Assembly: GCA_023445495.1 (NCBI GenBank) | Contig: JAEXLC010000180.1 | Location: 3,514-67,513 of the forward strand | Length of the DNA stretch: 64,000 bases | From: Pseudomonadota bacterium | GTDB taxonomy: Bacteria > Pseudomonadota > Alphaproteobacteria > Sphingomonadales > Sphingomonadaceae | Reading direction: 5' to 3' | Shown: in pieces, positions 43,888 through 52,384 of the stretch | How positions within the stretch are numbered: position 1 is the stretch's first letter | Layout: every line of letters starts with the position of its first letter | Made by a program: the position numbers and the translations under genes | Notes under the pieces: model-generated | Seen by the model: only the letters and a program-made list of their open reading frames with translations | Told to the model about the DNA's origin: nothing | Databases searched by the model: none

Positions 43888-45288
43888 TTACTTCGCGTAG
43901 CGGTCCTTGAGCACCTTCCACACGGCGCGCAGGCTCACTGCTTCGGCGCCCTTGGGGCGGCCGGGCTTGTGGCTGCCGTTCCAGCAGAAGATGTCGAGAT
44001 GCGCCCACTGGGCCTTCTCCGGCACGAACTCCTTGAGGAACAGCGCGGCGGTCAGCGCGCCGCCGAACGGTGCTTCGGCCGCGTTGACCATGTCGGCAAC
44101 GTCGGACTTCAGCATTTCCTTGTACGGATCGTAGAGCGGCAGGCGCCACATCGGATCCGCCTCGGTCTCCGCCGCGGCCATCAGCTCGCTCGCCAGCGTG
44201 TCGTCATTGGCGAACAGCGCCTGGAGATCGGCGCCGAGGGCAACGCGAGCGGCGCCGGTGAGCGTCGCATAGTCGATCACCAGCTCGGGGGCCTTTTCCT
44301 CGGCCTTGGTCAGCGCATCGGCGAGGATCAGGCGCCCCTCGGCATCGGTGTTGCTGTTCTCGACCGTGATGCCCTTGCGCGAGCGCATGATGTCGCCCGG
44401 GCGGGTGGCCTCGCCGTTGATCGAGTTCTCGACCGCGGGGACGAGCATGTGCAGCCGCACCGGCAGGCGCGACGACATGATGAGCTCGGCGGTGGCCATC
44501 GCATGCGCTGCGCCGCCCATGTCCTTCTTCATCAGGCGCATGCCCGAGGCCGGCTTGATGTCGAGGCCGCCCGAATCGAAGCAGACGCCCTTGCCGATGA
44601 TCGCGACCTTCGGATGCTCGGGATTGCCCCATTCGATCTCGATCAGGCGCGGCTCGCGGCCCTTGCCGGCGGCCTTGCCGACCGCCCAGAGCAGGCCATA
44701 GCCCTTTTCGACCTCGTCGCCCTTCACGACGCTGAGCTGCCCGCCATAGGCCTTGACCAGATCGGCGGCGGCGGCCTCGAGATCGGCCGGGCCCATGTCG
44801 TTGGCGCCGGTGTTGATCCGGTCGCGCAGTTTGTAAGTGGCATTGGCGATGCGGACGGCTTCCTCGATCCGCGCGACATCGGTGGTGAGCAGCACGCGCG
44901 CGCCGGTCGGCGCCTTCTCGTCCTTCTTGTAGGTATCGAACTTGTACTGGGCGACGAGCCAGCCATGGATCGCCTTGCCGGGCTCGACGCCCTCGACGCG
45001 GTAGGCGCCCTCGGGCAGCGTCTCGGCGAGCTTGGCCAGGCACCAGGGCGAAAGCTTCTCGGCATTGGCGACCACCGTCACCACCGACCAGTCCTCGGGC
45101 CCTTCGCCGGGCAGGATCGCGCTCGAATAGGCGCTGGGCGCCAGCTTCTGCGCGGCGGCCGCGGTGCGGTGGCGCGGCGGCTGGGCATTGAGCCAGGCGT
45201 CGAAGCCCTTGGCGTCGATCACGTGGATGGTGCGGGCGGACTGGCCCTTGTCGGGCTGAACGAGCGTGTTGGGATCAGGCATGTGCAT
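43888..45288 (-). CDS. M17-family leucyl aminopeptidase
   Basis: 466 residues (start at M1 or the in-frame M3). Metal and catalytic segments are complete: IIGKGVCFDSGGLDIKPASGMRLMKKDMGGAA (lysine and aspartate ligands), VPAVENSINGEATRPGDI, and the M17 signature NTDAEGRLILADAL. The N-terminal domain is shorter and more diverged than in PepA, as in the sphingomonad and rhizobial forms. It is a cytoplasmic hexameric enzyme that removes N-terminal residues from peptides during turnover. Confidence 0.94.
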   Translation of the reverse strand: MHMPDPNTLVQPDKGQSARTIHVIDAKGFDAWLNAQPPRHRTAAAAQKLAPSAYSSAILPGEGPEDWSVVTVVANAEKLSPWCLAKLAETLPEGAYRVEGVEPGKAIHGWLVAQYKFDTYKKDEKAPTGARVLLTTDVARIEEAVRIANATYKLRDRINTGANDMGPADLEAAAADLVKAYGGQLSVVKGDEVEKGYGLLWAVGKAAGKGREPRLIEIEWGNPEHPKVAIIGKGVCFDSGGLDIKPASGMRLMKKDMGGAAHAMATAELIMSSRLPVRLHMLVPAVENSINGEATRPGDIMRSRKGITVENSNTDAEGRLILADALTKAEEKAPELVIDYATLTGAARVALGADLQALFANDDTLASELMAAAETEADPMWRLPLYDPYKEMLKSDVADMVNAAEAPFGGALTAALFLKEFVPEKAQWAHLDIFCWNGSHKPGRPKGAEAVSLRAVWKVLKDRYAK

Positions 45289-45414
45289 TGATCTAGGTAA
45301 TGGCGGCGACGAGGGCTAGCCCCCTCGCGGCACATGAATTTTCGTTCATCAAGGAACCGTCTCGTTTCGCAACCGGTTTCCCGAAGGTCCGCAAGCACCT
45401 CCGGGGAGAGACCG

Positions 45415-47880
45415 ATGACCGACACCCGCTATGAAGGGGAGCGCATCCCCTATCTCGAGCCGGTGGAGGAGGTGCCCCGACCGCGCTGGAGCATCGCCGC
45501 GATCATCGTCGGCGCGCTGCTGGTCCTGATCGGCTTGCCGATCGCGGTGGGTGGTGCTTACCTGATCTCGCTGGGCGGATCCTTCTACTATCTGATCGCC
45601 GGGGCGCTGATGACCTGGTCGGGCGTGCTGCTGATCCGCGGGCGGATGAGCGGCGGCTGGATCTATCTCGCGCTTGTCGTCGCGACGATCCTCTGGGCGT
45701 GGTGGGAAGTGGGCGCCAATCCCTGGGCGCAGGTGCCGCGCGTCATCGCGCCGGTGGTGCTCGCCATTCCCGTGATCCTGATCCTGCCGACGCTCACCCG
45801 CTCGGCCGGCCGGTGGCGGCTGGCGCTGGGCGGGGTGATCGTGGCGCTGGTGCTGACCGGTATCAACTTCTGGGTAGCGATCGCCGGCCAGCCCAACCCG
45901 GTGCTGGCCGCGCTGCCCGCGCCGGGCACCGCCGGGATGCTCGATCCCTCGGGCCAGCAGACCGGCGCCGACTGGCCGGTCTATGGCGGCACCGCCAGCG
46001 CTCGCCGCTATTCGCCGCTCGTCCAGATCACTCCGGCCAATGTCTCGAAGCTCAGGCAGGCGTGGCTCACCCATACCGGCGACCTGCCCAGGTCGGAGAT
46101 GATCCTGAAGACCTATGGCGCGGAGAACACCCCGCTAAAGGTGGGTGACAGCCTCTATATCTGCACGCCGAAGAACATCCTGCTCTCGCTCGATGCGGCC
46201 ACGGGCATGGAGAAGTGGCGCTACGATCCCAAGGTGCCGGATAGCGCGATCCCGTACACCGCAGCCTGTCGCGGGGTGGTCTATTACGCGGTACCCAACG
46301 CGCCGGCGGACCAGCCCTGCGCCACCCGGATCATCGAGGGCACGCTCGACGCGCGGCTGGTCGCGGTGGACGCGAAGAACGGCCGGCCCTGCGTCGATTT
46401 CGGCACCAATGGCCAGGTCGATGCCAAACAGGGCATGGGCAAGGTGCCGGACGGCTTCGTCTCGATCAACTCGCCGCCCACGCTGGTCCGCGGGGTGCTG
46501 GTCACCGGACACCAGGTGCTCGACGGGCAGGAGCGCTGGGCGCCCTCGGGCGTGATCCAGGGCTTCGACGCCGTCACCGGCAAGCTGCGCTGGGCCTGGG
46601 ACATGATGCACCCGAGCTGGAATGGCGCGCCGCCGGCGGGCCAGGAATGGGCGCGCGGCACGCCGAACATGTGGACGCTGGCGAGCGGCGACGAGCAGCT
46701 TGGTCTGGTCTATCTGCCGATGGGCAATGCCGCGGCCGATTATTATTCGTCGCTGCGCCGGCCCGAGGAGAATTTCTACGCGACGTCGCTGGTCGCGCTC
46801 GACGTGACTACCGGTAAACCGAGGTGGCGCTTCCAGGCGGTGCGCAACGATGTGTGGGACTATGATTTCGGCGCACAGGCGACGCTGGTCGACTATAAGG
46901 GCGCGCCGGCGCTGGTGCTGCCGTCCAAGCAGGGCGACATCTACATCCTCGACCGCCGTACCGGCCAGCCGCTCACGCCGGTCGGCGAGATGAAGGTGCC
47001 GGGCGGCGGCGTCGAGCCGCAGCAGCGCGCCGCCACCCAGCGCGTCTCGCTCTGGCATACGCTCCGGAAGCCCGACCTGACCGAGCGTGACATGTGGGGC
47101 ATGTCGCCGATCGACCAGCTGATCTGCCGCATCCAGTTCCGCCGGGCGAGCTACAAGGGCTTCTTCACTCCGCCCGAGGCGACACGCCGCTCGATCGAAT
47201 ATCCCGGCTATAATGGCGGCACCGATTGGGGTGGCGTCGCGGTCGACCCGCAGCGCGGGGTGATCGTCGCCAATTATAACGACATGCCCAATTATGTGCG
47301 CCTCGTGCCGCGTGCCGAGGCGGACAGGAAAGGCTGGGCGCCGCGCGACCAGGCGCGGGGCAAGATCGGCGGCAATGAGGGCGCGGGCGACCCGCAGGCG
47401 CACACGCCCTATGCGATCGACGTCAATGCCGGCTGGCGCAACAAGTTCTGGCCGTTCGACGGACCCAAGTCCGAAGGCACGGGCATGCTGTGCAAGCAGC
47501 CACCCTATGGCGGGATCCGCGCGATCGACATGGCGACGGGCAAGACGATCTGGGACCGTCCTCTGGGCGAGGCGCGGACCAACGGGCCGTTCGGCATTCC
47601 CTCGCATCTGCCGATCACGATCGGCACGCCGAACAATGGCGGATCGGTGGTGACCGCGGGCGGGCTGATCTTCGTGGCGGCGGCTACCGACAATCTGATC
47701 CGCGCGATCGACCTCAAGACCGGCAAGACGCTGTGGAAGGCGGTGCTCCCCGCCGGAGGCCAGGCGACGCCGATCACCTATGAGGCGAACGGAAGGCAGT
47801 ATCTCGTGATCTATGCCGGCGGGCACCACTTCATGGAGACGCCGGTGGGGGACGAGGTGGTGGCGTACGCGCTGCCGTGA
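45415..47880 (+). CDS. gcd: Membrane-bound PQQ-dependent glucose dehydrogenase type
   Basis: 821 residues from ATG 45415 with GGGGAGAG upstream. About five helices in residues 25-150 form the quinone-binding membrane domain; the rest is an eight-blade PQQ propeller in the periplasm. Typical segments are DWPVYGGTASARRYSPLVQITPANVSKL, NDVWDYDFGAQATLVDY, GGTDWGGVAVDPQRG and TNGPFGIPSHLPITIGTPNNGGSVVTAGG. It belongs to the glucose/quinate/shikimate group; I favour glucose by overall length. Oxidation feeds electrons to ubiquinone. No pqq synthesis genes are in the window, so the cofactor must come from elsewhere. Confidence 0.9.
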   Translation: MTDTRYEGERIPYLEPVEEVPRPRWSIAAIIVGALLVLIGLPIAVGGAYLISLGGSFYYLIAGALMTWSGVLLIRGRMSGGWIYLALVVATILWAWWEVGANPWAQVPRVIAPVVLAIPVILILPTLTRSAGRWRLALGGVIVALVLTGINFWVAIAGQPNPVLAALPAPGTAGMLDPSGQQTGADWPVYGGTASARRYSPLVQITPANVSKLRQAWLTHTGDLPRSEMILKTYGAENTPLKVGDSLYICTPKNILLSLDAATGMEKWRYDPKVPDSAIPYTAACRGVVYYAVPNAPADQPCATRIIEGTLDARLVAVDAKNGRPCVDFGTNGQVDAKQGMGKVPDGFVSINSPPTLVRGVLVTGHQVLDGQERWAPSGVIQGFDAVTGKLRWAWDMMHPSWNGAPPAGQEWARGTPNMWTLASGDEQLGLVYLPMGNAAADYYSSLRRPEENFYATSLVALDVTTGKPRWRFQAVRNDVWDYDFGAQATLVDYKGAPALVLPSKQGDIYILDRRTGQPLTPVGEMKVPGGGVEPQQRAATQRVSLWHTLRKPDLTERDMWGMSPIDQLICRIQFRRASYKGFFTPPEATRRSIEYPGYNGGTDWGGVAVDPQRGVIVANYNDMPNYVRLVPRAEADRKGWAPRDQARGKIGGNEGAGDPQAHTPYAIDVNAGWRNKFWPFDGPKSEGTGMLCKQPPYGGIRAIDMATGKTIWDRPLGEARTNGPFGIPSHLPITIGTPNNGGSVVTAGGLIFVAAATDNLIRAIDLKTGKTLWKAVLPAGGQATPITYEANGRQYLVIYAGGHHFMETPVGDEVVAYALP

Positions 47881-47887
47881 ACAGCTT

Positions 47888-47975
47888 CGTCATGCTGAAC
47901 TTGTTTCAGCATCCAACCCTCCACCAGCGATACGGCCCGTGGAGGGTTGGACCCTGAAACGAGTTCAGGGTGACG
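47888..47975. repeat. Intergenic paired inverted repeat, family A copy 3
   Basis: CGTCATGCTGAACTTGTTTCAGCATCC and GGACCCTGAAACGAGTTCAGGGTGACG border a 38-base spacer that is itself partly palindromic (CCAACCCTCCACC..GGAGGGTTGG). It lies between the convergent glucose dehydrogenase and LysR genes. The half-hairpins are swapped relative to copy 1. Confidence 0.87.
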
Positions 47976-48018
47976 GCGGAAGTAGGCAGGGTTCGGAGCG
48001 TCGCAACTTAGGCCACGG

Positions 48019-48921
48019 TCAGGAAGGCAGACCCTTCACATAGTCGATGAACGCCCGGAGCGGCGCCGGCACCAATCGTCGCCCGGGATAATAGAAGAAC
48101 GGCCCGGGGAAGCTCTCCCACCAATCCTCCAGCACTGGCGACAGCGCGCCGCTGGCGAAGCTCGGCTTCAGCCAGTCCTCGAACAGGCAGACGATGCCGC
48201 CGCCCGCCGCCGCGACATCGAGCAACAGGTCGATCGCGCTGCCGACGGTGACGATCAGCGCCGGCGGCGGCTCTACCACCAGGATCTCGCCGTCCTTCTC
48301 GAACTCCCAGGGGATCAGCCGTCCGCTCTCGAACCGGCCGCGCAGGCAGCGATGGTTCAGCAGGTCGCGCGGATGCTCCGGCGTGCCATGCGCTGCCAGA
48401 TAGGCGGGAGAGGCGGCCGCCGCGAAGCGCTGGACGCGCGGGCCGATCGGCACCGCGATCATGTCCTGCTCCAGTCGCTCGTCATAGCGGATGCCGGCGT
48501 CGCAGCCGGCGGCGAGCAGGTCGACGAAATTGTCCTGCGCGACGATCTCGACCTGGATGTCGGGATAGGCGGCGAGGAAGCCCGGCAGGATCGCCGGCAG
48601 CACGATCCGCGCCGCGCCGATCGGCACGTTGAGCTTGAGCGTGCCCGCCGGCCGGTCGCGGAAGATGTTGACCACGTCGAGCGCCGCCGCGACTTCGCCC
48701 AGCGCCGGGCCGAGCCGCTCGATCAGCCGCGCGCCCGCCTCGGTCGGCGCGACGCTGCGGGTGGTGCGGTTGAGCAGGCGGACGCCCAGCCTTGCCTCCA
48801 GCCGCCGGACCGCCTCGCTGAGCCCCGATGCGCTGGCACCGGTCGCCCGCGCGGCATCGCGGAAGCCGCCGGCCCGGGCGACGGAGAGAAAGGCGTTCAA
48901 TTCGCCGAGGTCGAGATCCAT
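48019..48921 (-). CDS. LysR-family transcriptional regulator
   Basis: 300 residues. The N-terminal winged helix-turn-helix (LNAFLSVARAGGFRDAARATGASASGLSEAVRRLEARLGVRLLNRTTRSVAPTEAG) is diagnostic. The effector domain (LKLNVPIGAARIVLPAILPGFLAAYPDIQVEIV) is of the CrgA-like type common next to oxidoreductases. It is divergent from an aldo/keto reductase across 97 bases, and likely controls it together with its own gene. A 10-bp palindrome (ATCGCGCGAT, 48963-48972) lies between them, but typical T-N11-A boxes are not obvious. Confidence 0.93.
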   Translation of the reverse strand: MDLDLGELNAFLSVARAGGFRDAARATGASASGLSEAVRRLEARLGVRLLNRTTRSVAPTEAGARLIERLGPALGEVAAALDVVNIFRDRPAGTLKLNVPIGAARIVLPAILPGFLAAYPDIQVEIVAQDNFVDLLAAGCDAGIRYDERLEQDMIAVPIGPRVQRFAAAASPAYLAAHGTPEHPRDLLNHRCLRGRFESGRLIPWEFEKDGEILVVEPPPALIVTVGSAIDLLLDVAAAGGGIVCLFEDWLKPSFASGALSPVLEDWWESFPGPFFYYPGRRLVPAPLRAFIDYVKGLPS

Positions 48922-49018
48922 TGTTCGAAATTCCGCACAGCCCGTGCAGATTGTGCCTGATTATCGCGCGATGCCGCAAGCATTAGATGGGTGTCGTGCT
49001 TTTCGAAGGAGTTTCGAC

Positions 49019-49879
49019 ATGACCGACTTCCCGATGACCTATCAGCTCGGCGACCGCGTGGTGAACCGCGTCGGCTATGGCGCGATGCAGCTTGCCGGCC
49101 CCGGCGTGTTCGGCCCGCCCAAGGATCATGACCAGGCGATCGCGGTGCTGCGCGAGGCGGTTGCCTCGGGCGTCAACCATATCGACACCAGCGATTTCTA
49201 CGGCCCGCACGTCACCAACCGGCTGATCCGCGAAGCGCTGCATCCCTATCCGGACGACCTCGTCATCGTCACCAAGGTCGGCGCGCGGCGCGGCGACGAT
49301 GCTTCCTGGCTGCCGGCCTGGACGCCCGACGAGATCGAGGCAGCGATCCACGACAATCTCGCCAATCTGGGGCTCGAGGCGATCGACGTGGTCAATTTGC
49401 GCATCATGGGCGACATTCACGCGCCCAGCGAGGGCCCGATCGCGCCGCAGTTCGAGCGGCTGGCGCGCCTGCGCGAGCAGGGGTTGATCCGCCATCTCGG
49501 GCTGAGCAACGCGACTGCGAAGCAGGTCGAGGACGCGCGCAGCATCGCGCCGGTGGTCTGCGTGCAGAACCAGTACAATCTAGCGCACCGCGAGGATGAG
49601 GCGCTGCTGGAGACTCTGGCCGAGGCGGGCATCGCCTATGTGCCGTTCTTTCCGCTGGGCGGCTTCTCGCCGATCCAGTCGGGCACGCTCGACACGGTGG
49701 CGAAGGGGCTGGGCGCCACGCCGATGCAGGTCGCGCTGGCCTGGCTGCTCCAGCATTCGCCGAACCTGCTGCTGATCCCGGGTACCTCATCGCTCGGCCA
49801 TCTGCGCGAGAACCTCGCGGTGCGGGATCTGGTGCTGCCGGCAGAGGCAGTGCGCGTGCTGGACGGGATCGCCCAATAA
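49019..49879 (+). CDS. Aldo/keto reductase
   Basis: 286 residues from ATG 49019, with GAAGGAG seven bases upstream. TIM-barrel reductase: NHIDTSDFYGPHVTNRLIREAL holds the catalytic Asp and Tyr, and VIVTKVGARR the Lys. DVVNLRIMGD stands where many family members have a histidine strand, as in the pyridoxal-reductase-like YdbC branch. NADPH contacts are in IPGTSSLGHLRENLAV. It reduces an unknown carbonyl substrate. The divergent LysR gene is the likely regulator. Confidence 0.92.
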   Translation: MTDFPMTYQLGDRVVNRVGYGAMQLAGPGVFGPPKDHDQAIAVLREAVASGVNHIDTSDFYGPHVTNRLIREALHPYPDDLVIVTKVGARRGDDASWLPAWTPDEIEAAIHDNLANLGLEAIDVVNLRIMGDIHAPSEGPIAPQFERLARLREQGLIRHLGLSNATAKQVEDARSIAPVVCVQNQYNLAHREDEALLETLAEAGIAYVPFFPLGGFSPIQSGTLDTVAKGLGATPMQVALAWLLQHSPNLLLIPGTSSLGHLRENLAVRDLVLPAEAVRVLDGIAQ

Positions 49880-49881
49880 CC

Positions 49882-49953
49882 TTCATCCCGGCGAAAGCCG
49901 GGATCTCGTGCCGTATCGCGCCTTCGCCTGAGATCCCGGCTTTCGCCGGGAGG
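49882..49953. repeat. Intergenic paired inverted repeat, family C copy 2
   Basis: ATCCCGGCGAAAGCCGGGAT and ATCCCGGCTTTCGCCGGGA are inverted hairpins around a short spacer. It occupies the gap between the convergent reductase and M14-like genes. Confidence 0.85.
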
Positions 49954-49957
49954 ACGA

Positions 49958-50866
49958 TCAGTGGGCCTTCACCTTCGGGGCGCACAGCGCCAGCGCGTGA
50001 TCGATCATGAAGCTCAGGCGATCGCGGGCAAGCGCGAGCTCGGCCGGGTCCAGTCCCCGGTCGAGCGTCTCGAAGTTGAGATAGCTGAGCCCGTGGAGCA
50101 CGGCATAGTTGGAGAGCGATCCGTCGCTGGTCACCACGCGCTCCTGCACCACGTTGAAGTCCGCGCCGACCATCGCGTCGCGGCAAAAGGCGTCGCTCGG
50201 CTGGTTGCGGGCGAGATAGGTGGCGAAGGCGACGGTATCGTCATCATCGAAGGGCCAGGCCTTCGACACCGAGGGGCTGGGGTTGAGTGTGTCGTCGCAA
50301 TAGCGAATCGAGATGATCCCGCTGCCTTCCGGGTCGCCCTTGTTGCAGCGCGAACCCGCCGTCTCGAAGCCCTTGGCATTGGTGTGCAAGGCTATGATCG
50401 GCCAGGCGCCCTTCGTTAGATCGGCCAGGATGTTATGGGCATAGCCGGGCAGGGCGGTATCGAAGTTGCGGTTGGGGTCGATCGGCTTGCCGTAATCGAC
50501 TGCCCGGTTGTAGCGGACGCCGTCATTGCCCGGGGAGATGCCCGAATCCACCGCGATCAGCACCCCGCCATATTTACGCAGCGCGGCTAGCCCGGCCTCG
50601 AACCCGGCATTCTCATTATCATGCGGCACGAAGAACAGCGGGCCCTTGGGATGCCTCACATTGGCGATCCGCCACAGCCGCCAGGGCGCTCGCTCTTCGC
50701 GGAACGTCAGCTCCGAGACGTGCAGGCCTTTCCACTCGGCCGGATCGCGGTGCCGGGCGAAGTCATCGTCCTGCACGGTGAGCGGATCGACCGGCTTTAC
50801 CGTCACGGCATCGGGCGCGGGGCTGGCGCTGAACAGCGCGGCGGCGGCGAAGGCGAAGAGGCGCAT
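49958..50866 (-). CDS. Secreted M14-superfamily-like putative zinc peptidase
   Basis: 302 residues from ATG 50866 with a short signal peptide (MRLFAFAAAALFSASPAP). I do not know a named family, but the order of residues fits the M14 carboxypeptidase and deacylase fold: H82-D-N-E85 as a zinc HxxE pair, N132-R133 in DPNRNFD as the substrate-binding pair, and H161 in ALHTN as the third zinc ligand. A glutamate base near the end is not clearly placed. The start overlaps the stop of the beta-lactamase-like gene (TGATG), so the two are coupled and both exported, perhaps acting on the same wall peptide (inference). Confidence 0.6.
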   Translation of the reverse strand: MRLFAFAAAALFSASPAPDAVTVKPVDPLTVQDDDFARHRDPAEWKGLHVSELTFREERAPWRLWRIANVRHPKGPLFFVPHDNENAGFEAGLAALRKYGGVLIAVDSGISPGNDGVRYNRAVDYGKPIDPNRNFDTALPGYAHNILADLTKGAWPIIALHTNAKGFETAGSRCNKGDPEGSGIISIRYCDDTLNPSPSVSKAWPFDDDDTVAFATYLARNQPSDAFCRDAMVGADFNVVQERVVTSDGSLSNYAVLHGLSYLNFETLDRGLDPAELALARDRLSFMIDHALALCAPKVKAH

Positions 50867-52272
50867 CAGTCCCTCGGCTGGATCAGGAACTGCTCGAACA
50901 GTCCGGTCGCGCCCGGCTCGGCATAGGTGATCGCGATCAGCTTTTGCCCCTTGGCGAAGTTGATGCTGTAGTTGCGATTGACGAACCCGCCGCGCAGCCG
51001 TGGCTTGCCGAGCGCGGTGAAGCTCACCGGATCGCCGAGCGGGGCGAGGCTCTGGTGATAATCCTCGGTCGCCTGGGGCGTGAAATAATAGGCGGCGTTC
51101 TCGGTCAGCCGGCCGCGATCGAGCGTGCCGTTGCGGAGCTGGTCGAACACCTTGCGCGCGAGCTGGTCGCGCTGCTGGTCGAGGCTGAGCGCGACCGGCG
51201 GGGGCGAGCCCTCGGGGACCAGCAGGTCGGTAATCCCGCCGGTGATCGCATCCTGCGCGCCGCCGAAATCGGCATTGACCAGCGCGACCACCGCGAAGCG
51301 TTTGGCCGGGATCACATAATTGTCCGAGAGGAAGCCGACGGCCTCGCCGCCATGCTCGACGCTGCGATCCATGCCGCGGCTGCCGACCGAGACGCCGAGC
51401 CCGTACGGCACATAGTTGCCATCGTTGAGCCGGACCGGGGTTTCCTGCGCGTCCCAGTCCTCGGTGCTCAGGATCTTGCGGTCGATGCGGGCGATGTCCC
51501 ATTTGGCGAGATCGCTCGCCGACATGGCAAGCTCGCCCGCTGCCCAGAGCCAGCCCGGCGCGGCGGGCTTGGCAGCGCGGACGGGACCGAGCGCGAAGCG
51601 GTGATTGCCCTGGGGGAAGCCCTTGCCCACCGCGATGTCCTGGTCGATCGCATCGATGCCGAGCGGCTTGAAGATCTTCGCCTTGAGATAGTCGAGCAGC
51701 TTCATGCCCGAAGCCTTCTCGATAATCATACCGGCGACCACATAGCCGGTGTTCGAATATTGCCAGGCCGCGCCGGGCCGGAAGTCGAGCGGCTTCTTCG
51801 CCCAGCGATCGAGGATCTGTTGCGGCGTCACCGGCTTCGACATCGCCGCGAAGTCATAGTCCTGCGGCCAATAGTCCTGGATGCCGGCAGTGTGGCTCAG
51901 CAGCTGGCGAATGGTGATCTGATCGGCATCGGTGATGTCCGGCACCCATTTCGACACCTTGTCGTCGAGGCTGAGCTTGCCTTCGTCCTCGAGCAGCAGG
52001 ATCGCCGCGGCAGTGAACTGCTTGGAGATCGAGGCGATCTGGTATTTCGCCGCCGGGCTGGTCGCCTTCATCCCCGGGCCCTGGTCACCATAGGCCTTGG
52101 CGAAGACGATCTTGCCGTCGCGCACGATCGCGACCGAGGCGGAGGGGACGCCGGAGGATTTGAGCGCATCGGCGACGATTGTGTCGACCTTGGCGGTCTC
52201 GTCGGCGCTGAGCTGCTGCGCGGCGGCCGGCGTAGCGATCAGAAGGGCGGCGGCGAGGGCGGAACGGAACAT
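50866..52272 (-). CDS. Serine hydrolase, class C beta-lactamase-like
   Basis: 468 residues from ATG 52272 with GGAGG four bases upstream; the open frame continues upstream without support. The signal peptide is MFRSALAAALLIATPAAAQQ. The penicillin-binding fold shows S81-I-S-K84 as nucleophile and base, YSN in AWQYSNTGYVVAG, and HGG in SVEHGGEAVGF. A C-terminal extension of about 100 residues (from PVALSLDQQRDQL) is not part of the enzyme core. Family members are esterases, D-aminopeptidases or carboxypeptidases more often than true lactamases. It is the first gene of a coupled pair with the M14-like protein. Confidence 0.88.
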   Translation of the reverse strand: MFRSALAAALLIATPAAAQQLSADETAKVDTIVADALKSSGVPSASVAIVRDGKIVFAKAYGDQGPGMKATSPAAKYQIASISKQFTAAAILLLEDEGKLSLDDKVSKWVPDITDADQITIRQLLSHTAGIQDYWPQDYDFAAMSKPVTPQQILDRWAKKPLDFRPGAAWQYSNTGYVVAGMIIEKASGMKLLDYLKAKIFKPLGIDAIDQDIAVGKGFPQGNHRFALGPVRAAKPAAPGWLWAAGELAMSASDLAKWDIARIDRKILSTEDWDAQETPVRLNDGNYVPYGLGVSVGSRGMDRSVEHGGEAVGFLSDNYVIPAKRFAVVALVNADFGGAQDAITGGITDLLVPEGSPPPVALSLDQQRDQLARKVFDQLRNGTLDRGRLTENAAYYFTPQATEDYHQSLAPLGDPVSFTALGKPRLRGGFVNRNYSINFAKGQKLIAITYAEPGATGLFEQFLIQPRD

Positions 52273-52384
52273 CGGGCCTCCGGAATGGGATCGCGCGAGC
52301 TTAGGGCTGCATCCGGCCTTCGTCACCAGTGCAGTCATTTCCGTTTCGCGTCTGGCGCTTGCCCGCAAGGCATGGTGCCCGACG

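Noticed and set aside
48963..48972. ATCGCGCGAT palindrome as the LysR operator
   Set aside because: CG-rich 10-base palindromes are expected by chance in this base composition, and the T-N11-A pattern is not evident.
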